From Baffinella frigidus (lineage: Eukaryota > Cryptophyceae > Cryptomonadales > Baffinellaceae): a DNA stretch of 32,708 bases. Where the stretch lies: positions 1,767,661 to 1,800,368 of the forward strand of contig MU646306.1 of assembly GCA_026770585.1 (NCBI GenBank), given 5' to 3'. Below are positions 28,525 to 32,708 of this stretch, in pieces. The notes under the pieces are model-generated. The model was not told the origin of the DNA. It was given only the letters and a program-made list of their open reading frames with translations, and did not search any database. Positions within the stretch are counted from its first letter, which is position 1. Each line of letters opens with the position of its first letter. The translations under genes were made by a program, and so were the position numbers.

Positions 28525-29214
28525 ATGGGCTTACTGACTGAGGGGACCCCGCTGAAGTGGGAGGACGCGAAACAGTACCAGGACCACGTGCGGAAACATG
28601 GCATCGAACAGTTCCTCTCGCTGTGGCGCAAGTACGAGCACAAGAAAGGCTCGATCCTGCGGTGGGGCGATGAGGTCGAGTACTTGATGGTCAAACTCTG
28701 CCCGATCGGCAAGTGGGCTCGCCTCACCCTCTGCGCGCCCGAGATCCTCGCAAAGCTCAAGCACTTCCGCGAAGCCCTCCCAGACTGTGATTGCGCCAAG
28801 ACCCTCACCTGGCATCCCGAGTACGGTACAGGGGTTACATGAACTCGAAATTCAGGACACGCACCGCCCTAGGGTCCTACGGCAGGGCCATGCCTAGGAG
28901 CAAATGACCACCCTAGGGGCGGTGCGTGTTCTTCAGTTCGAGTAACCCCTGTGAGCGCCCCCGCTCAGCCATGCGGAGAGGAGGCGATTTGCACCGGCAC
29001 CCGCCGCCTGTCATTTTGAGGGCTCCACCGCCCTTGCCTGCCGGTGCTGCACCGTCTCGTCGAGGTATTTCGGGAGAGGCGCACACGCCTCTTGGTGATT
29101 CTCTGTGCTGGTGATTCCGCAGCCAACTGGATGCTCGAGGCGACCCCGGGGCAGCCCTACGAGGTTCAAGTCATCGACCTTCTCGAGGTTGAGAAGAACA
29201 TGATTCTTCGCTGA
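28525..29214 (+). pseudogene. Glutamate-cysteine ligase catalytic subunit, truncated
   Basis: Exons 28525-28825 and 29123-29214 (TGA) give only 130 residues, while the family has about 640-700. The N-terminus is diagnostic of the eukaryotic GCLC family: MGLLTEGTPLKWEDAKQYQD, HVRKHGIEQFL, then ILRWGDEVEYLMVKL (the conserved GDE-E active-site region), WHPEY, and after the splice MLEATPGQPYE and VEKNM. The enzyme joins glutamate and cysteine in the first, rate-limiting step of glutathione synthesis. The rest of the catalytic domain is missing: the frame stops right after VEKNMILR, a MITE follows at 29286, and a convergent gene begins at 29623. It is either a truncated duplicate or a gene broken by rearrangement; an unrecognised donor before the stop is possible but would leave little room. 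Confidence 0.8.
28827..28952. mobile_element. MITE family 3 copy at the ligase splice donor
   Basis: Ends TACAGGGGTTACATGAACTC and AGTTCGAGTAACCCCTGTG, 126 bp, with the usual CCTAGGGTCCTACGGCAGGG core. Its first base is the T of the GT donor used by exon 28525-28825; its right end abuts GTGAGC, a second donor-like sequence. It forms the first part of intron 28826-29122. Confidence 0.88.
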
Positions 29215-29285
29215 ATGCCAATGCATTCAGAAACTCCTCCTGTCAGTTCCTGCTTCCCCGCTCACTCACCGGCCGCAACACACTC

Positions 29286-29395
29286 TACAGGGGTACCTCG
29301 CTCATAAGAAAACGCTTCCCCCTAGGGACCCCCATAGGGCCCTACTGTAGGGTCCTAGGGGGGGGGCGTTTTCTTATGAGCGAGGTACCCCTGTA
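29286..29395. mobile_element. MITE family 1 copy
   Basis: Ends TACAGGGGTACCTCGCTCAT and ATGAGCGAGGTACCCCTGTA, perfect inverted repeats over about 30 bp, 110 bp in all. This is the best-preserved and shortest copy in the window, 72 bp after the ligase stop. Confidence 0.93.
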
Positions 29396-29622
29396 CTCGT
29401 GCGTCGCGTTTCGTGCGCAACGCGGTGCCGACTAACGTGTGTCGTGCTGTGAGTGCACGCATGTACAAGCAGGCCCACGACGCCGTAGGAGCCTACAGCT
29501 GTTAGGGGTTCCCCCCACGCACACCAGCAGCCCTATCGCGACAAGGGAGAGGCCAGCTCTCGGCACTCCGCACATTCCGGTGTATTATCTTACATCCCCC
29601 GCGCCCTCGCACCCTCGCCACG

Positions 29623-30822
29623 TTACCAGGAATGCCACGTGACCTTAGCCTGCGGCGCCTTGACCTGGCGCGCCTGCTTGGAGACCGCCTGCAGCACGTC
29701 GTCGTCCGCCGCGTCGGCCTCGTTCCCGAACATGTTCAGTTCTCCGTTGCTCTTGAACGAGATGTGCGGCTGCGTCTTCTCGTCGCGTGCGAGAAACTGC
29801 GAGTCCGCGGAATCCGCCGCGTCCAAGTGATCGATCGAGATGGTCTTGAACTGGTGGCCTTCGAAGTCCGGTCTGGTGCCCGCCAGCACCGTCCCCTGGT
29901 CAGCATGGTCTGTGAAGCGCTGCTTCTTCATCGCTGTGAACTCCTTCTCCTGCGTGGCACAGGGCGACACTGACCGCGCGCCCCCAGGATGTTTGATGTA
30001 GTGCACGCCCTTGCAGCCCAGGATGGCCGCGCGCTGCAGCGCACGGTACGTGTCCGACTTGCTGCTCATTGAGAGTGCGTCCGCGACCTTGGCCTGCTCC
30101 CTGCGCTCCGCGTTCTGCCCGCGGCGCTGCGCCAGCATCGTCGGGCGCCCCTTTGTTGCTGCGGGTGCCTCGTCTTCGGTGCCGTCCTCCTCCACCCCCA
30201 CATCCTGGCCATCCTCGCTGGCATCCTCTTCACTCTCCTCCGCTGCGCTATCATCGCCGCTGCCCTCCTCCTCCGCGCCGCTCTCCTCCTCAGCCCCCCC
30301 TTCCTCCTCCGCGTCGCCTTCCTCCCCAGAATCCCCCTCCTCCTCCTCCGCGCCGTCCTCCTCATCCGCAACCTCCTCCTCGTCTGCGCCCTCCTCCGCA
30401 TCTGTGGCGTTAGCCGCCGCCTCTTCCGACGGAGCCCGAGGGTGCCAGTACCAGTCGCTGGAGTTGTCCGGCATGTACTCGACGGACGAGAGCCCGTGCG
30501 GCTGCGGGCCCCAGGCCGTCGGGAATTTCCAGGGGATGCTCTCTGGCAGGAACATCGACCCCTTCATCCCGGACGAGGGGTCCATGCCAATGAGCTCCGC
30601 GGGGGCTTCTCCTCGCGAGGAGATGCTGACCAGCGCCGCCAGCGCGCACACAGCAAGCAGCGCCACGGCCGGGAGGGCGCGTCGGTGCGCGACCATCGAC
30701 GCCATCCCAAGGGCCAGAAGTCCGCGCTTTGCACCGCCTTTTCCGAGGACAAGCGATGCCTCCGCTGGCTCGTCAAGAGCCGCGCCTGAGAAAGAAAATC
30801 TACCCCTCGTTTCAGCCTCCAA
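29623..30822 (-). CDS. Acidic single-pass membrane protein, unknown function
   Basis: Intronless frame of 399 codons. A hydrophobic segment (ALPAVALLAVCALAALVSIS) at about residues 49-68 fits a signal anchor. It is followed by a short conserved-looking stretch (IPWKFPTAWGPQ, SSDWYWHPRAPS), then about 100 residues very rich in Glu, Asp, Ala, Gly and Ser, then a basic-polar C-terminus (KSDTYRALQRAAILGCKGVH, HISFKSNGELNMFGNEADAA). I do not recognise the family. The start may instead be the Met at residue 40 (MASMVAHRRALP), just before the membrane segment. It is convergent with the ligase fragment. The ATG at 30822 lies only 44 bp from the divergent MYND gene ATG. The length of the frame and the organised segments support a real gene. 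Confidence 0.75.
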   Translation of the reverse strand: MEAETRGRFSFSGAALDEPAEASLVLGKGGAKRGLLALGMASMVAHRRALPAVALLAVCALAALVSISSRGEAPAELIGMDPSSGMKGSMFLPESIPWKFPTAWGPQPHGLSSVEYMPDNSSDWYWHPRAPSEEAAANATDAEEGADEEEVADEEDGAEEEEGDSGEEGDAEEEGGAEEESGAEEEGSGDDSAAEESEEDASEDGQDVGVEEDGTEDEAPAATKGRPTMLAQRRGQNAERREQAKVADALSMSSKSDTYRALQRAAILGCKGVHYIKHPGGARSVSPCATQEKEFTAMKKQRFTDHADQGTVLAGTRPDFEGHQFKTISIDHLDAADSADSQFLARDEKTQPHISFKSNGELNMFGNEADAADDDVLQAVSKQARQVKAPQAKVTWHSW

Positions 30823-30866
30823 ATTTGACCATCAAAGGCTAAATCACGAAATCGAAATTTTCTGAG

Positions 30867-32155
30867 ATGGGGAGGATGGCGCGCAATCTGACAGCGCTGC
30901 TCTCAGCGGCATGCCTGGTGGCGCCCCTGGCCATGGGGAGCAGCCCCTCCATGCGACAACCAGCAGGGGGGGCGAGGGGCTTGAGCGGTCTCGCGCAGGA
31001 TCCTGCGGCGGGCGGCGGCGGCGACAGGGTGCAGGAGTGCGCCTGGTGCAAGCGCACCACCGTCGGCGACAATGTGCCGCTACAGCGCTGCGGCTGGTGC
31101 CGGATGTTCTTCTACTGCAGCGTTTCGTGCCAGGTGACCCTGCCCACATCGAATCCCTGTGTAGCGACACGCAGCAGATCACGCTGAGACTGAACCCGGC
31201 GCGGTTGCGAGCAGCGGGCGCACTGGCCAGCGCACCGGGAGCGATGCCCGCCACGCTCAGAGGTAGCCATGAACTGCGACGCCGACGACCTGCTCCAGCT
31301 CAAGAGCTCCCAGTAAGTCTCGCCCACGCTTCCTCGCACACCGCAGCTGTTCCGTTTTCTCACTTGCTGGGATGGTTGCCGCACTCTTCGTCTGACGGAG
31401 AGAGCCTCCGCGAGCAGCGCCGCGTCCTTGCGGCCGGACATGGAGCAGCGCACGAAAAATCGGATCGAGGCTGGGAAGGGCATGATCGGTGGGGAGCTTC
31501 CCAAGGGCTGGAAGGTTTGCAATACCCCCCCCCCCTGCTTTCATCCTGTGCTTTCTGCTGCGCGGCTTATCCCCGTCCCGCCGCGCCCCCGCCGTCGTTA
31601 CCAGCGTGCGCGTGCGTCACGCACCGACGGATCGTGACCCCCCCCCGCGTGTAAAACGGATGGAACCCCCCCGCGTGTAACACGGATGAAAAAACGCGCA
31701 GGTGTGTTCGAGCTGCCGGCTGCCGTTGATGGCCGCGTGGCACGACTGCCCCAGCTGCACTCGCCCCATCAGCGAGAGCGACGACGACCTGGTCCAACCA
31801 TCATCCGTGAACCATCTGTGATCTGTTCTCCGTGCGCCTGCGCGCGTGCTGCTCCCCCTCGCGCCAGCCATATGGTGTAGCTGCCAAGAACATCGACTCA
31901 CCCTGCCTTGTCAACACCATCCATGTGAGTTTCTTTCTCTCACTCGGAGCGTAGGCACCTCATCAGCCCAGCCCTCGCGCGCGGCGGGTGGCTTTTCGTG
32001 CCTCAACCCCAAACCCCGAACCCTAAACCAGGACCCGGTCAACTTCATGGAGCTCAAGTCAGAGGGGGAGAAGTCGGGGCACCACCCCTCGAACGACCCT
32101 CTCGAGGACCTTCTCGTCGCTTCTGAGAACGGCGACCGAAAGGGCGTCGACCAAG
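30867..32155 (+). CDS. MYND-type zinc-finger protein, 5' part
   Basis: Proposed exons: 30867-31133, 31215-31312, 31418-31514, 31702-31791, a small one ending at 31924 (starting 31889, or 31881 with a phase problem) and 32032-32155, after which the gene runs on or off the window. Exon 1 begins with a possible signal or anchor segment (LTALLSAACLVAPLAMG) and then CAWCKRTTVGDNVPLQRCGW and CRMFFYCSVSCQ. The splice to RAHWPAHRERC completes the MYND finger with Cys and His in the standard order. Exon 4 has a second Cys pair set (CSSCRLPLMAAWHDCPSC) that may bind zinc. The last exon (EDLLVASENGDRKGV) resembles the start of an ankyrin repeat, weakly. MYND domains bind proline-rich partners. The MYND call is firm; later exon edges are tentative. 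Confidence 0.75.
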
Positions 32156-32261
32156 GTAAGAGTGCACCACCTAATCCCAGCGGCGACTTGATTACGGCAT
32201 GCCGTATCACCCTAACGTATTGCATACGGTAGCACCCTACGGGGGCCTTGTCTTCGCGGCT

Positions 32262-32460
32262 GAGAACGCCCACCCACCCACCCACCCCACCCACCCACCT
32301 ACCTACCTACCTACCTACCTACCAACCAACCAACCTACCTACCTATCTACCTACCTACCTACCTACCAACCTACCTACCTACCTACCCACCTACCTTCCT
32401 TCCTACCTTCCTACCTACCTGCCTACCTACCTACCTACCTACCTATCTATCTATCTATCA

Positions 32461-32497
<37 letters not shown>

Positions 32498-32515
32498 GCT
32501 TTCTATATATTTTGC
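32262..32515. repeat. CCCA / CTAC / CTAT tetranucleotide microsatellite
   Basis: (CCCA)n, then (CTAC)n with CCAA interruptions, then (CTAT)n, about 250 bp, followed by irregular CTAGCTAC-type sequence to about 32650. The Tyr/Leu/Pro/Thr-repeat open frames across it are artefacts. Confidence 0.95.
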
Positions 32516-32662
32516 TACCTACACCAGCTAGTTAGACTAGCTACCTGAACCAGCTAGCTACTAAACCAGCTACCCGAACTAGTTTCCTAAACAAGCTGCC
32601 AAACTTGCTGGCTAGCTAGCTACCTACCTGCTGACCTACCTGCTAGCTACCGACCCACTTCC

Positions 32663-32708
32663 AGGCAGGGTAGGGTAGGGTAGGGTAGGGTAGGGTAGGG
32701 TAGGGTAG
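32663..32708. repeat. (GGGTA)n tract at window end
   Basis: Nine or so perfect GGGTA pentamers up to the last base. G-rich on the + strand, opposite to the CCCTAAA arrays elsewhere. It may be a microsatellite or the beginning of a longer telomere-like tract. Confidence 0.95.

Noticed and set aside
32199-32535. Tyr-Leu-Pro-Thr repeat protein
   Set aside because: It is a translation of the CTAC/CTAT microsatellite.
1-32708. tRNA or rRNA genes
   Set aside because: I saw no cloverleaf with the conserved GGTTCRA-type arm and no recognisable rRNA segments by eye; a covariance-model scan was not possible.

Overview
The window is nuclear DNA of a GC-rich, intron-bearing eukaryote, most likely a unicellular alga or other protist. 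Exons are GC-rich and joined by GT-AG introns (one candidate GC-AG). Many introns are filled with degenerate plant-type telomere heptamers (CCCTAAA, CCCTGAA, CCCCAAA). A large population of short inverted-repeat (MITE-like) elements lies between and inside genes. The glutamate-cysteine ligase fragment is of the animal/fungal/stramenopile-type family rather than the plant type, which argues mildly against a green plant lineage. I cannot name the species.

Layout. 1-1.7 kb: 3' exons of a discoidin (F5/8 type C) plus EGF protein on +, behind a 24-bp tandem array. 2.85-9.2 kb: an ankyrin-repeat gene on -, rebuilt here from nine exons. 9.5-11.4 kb: an intronless P/U-type (PHO80-like) cyclin on +. 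11.4-12.9 kb: repeats. 13.0-13.7 kb: two-exon TSR2 homologue on -. 14.5-18.2 kb: four-exon DOT1-like methyltransferase with a signal peptide on +. 18.3-22.0 kb: gene-poor, with a cluster of MITEs and diverged duplications. 22.1-27.8 kb: twelve-exon TMEM214-like membrane protein on +. 28.5-29.2 kb: truncated glutamate-cysteine ligase on +. 29.6-30.8 kb: acidic single-pass membrane protein on -. 30.9-32.2 kb: 5' part of a MYND zinc-finger gene on +. 32.2-32.7 kb: CTAC/CTAT microsatellite and a terminal (GGGTA)n tract.

The genes do not form a pathway; they are ordinary eukaryotic housekeeping and regulatory genes. The unusual part is the non-coding architecture. MITEs make up most of one intron and lie exactly at the splice donor of another. 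Telomere-like heptamers make up whole introns, nearly always C-rich on the + strand whatever the gene direction. Coding exon pieces have been duplicated directly or inverted next to foldback hairpins. A 21-bp element is shared upstream of the cyclin and ligase start codons. Exon models were built by hand from splice consensus, phase and protein family pattern; no search or transcript data were available.
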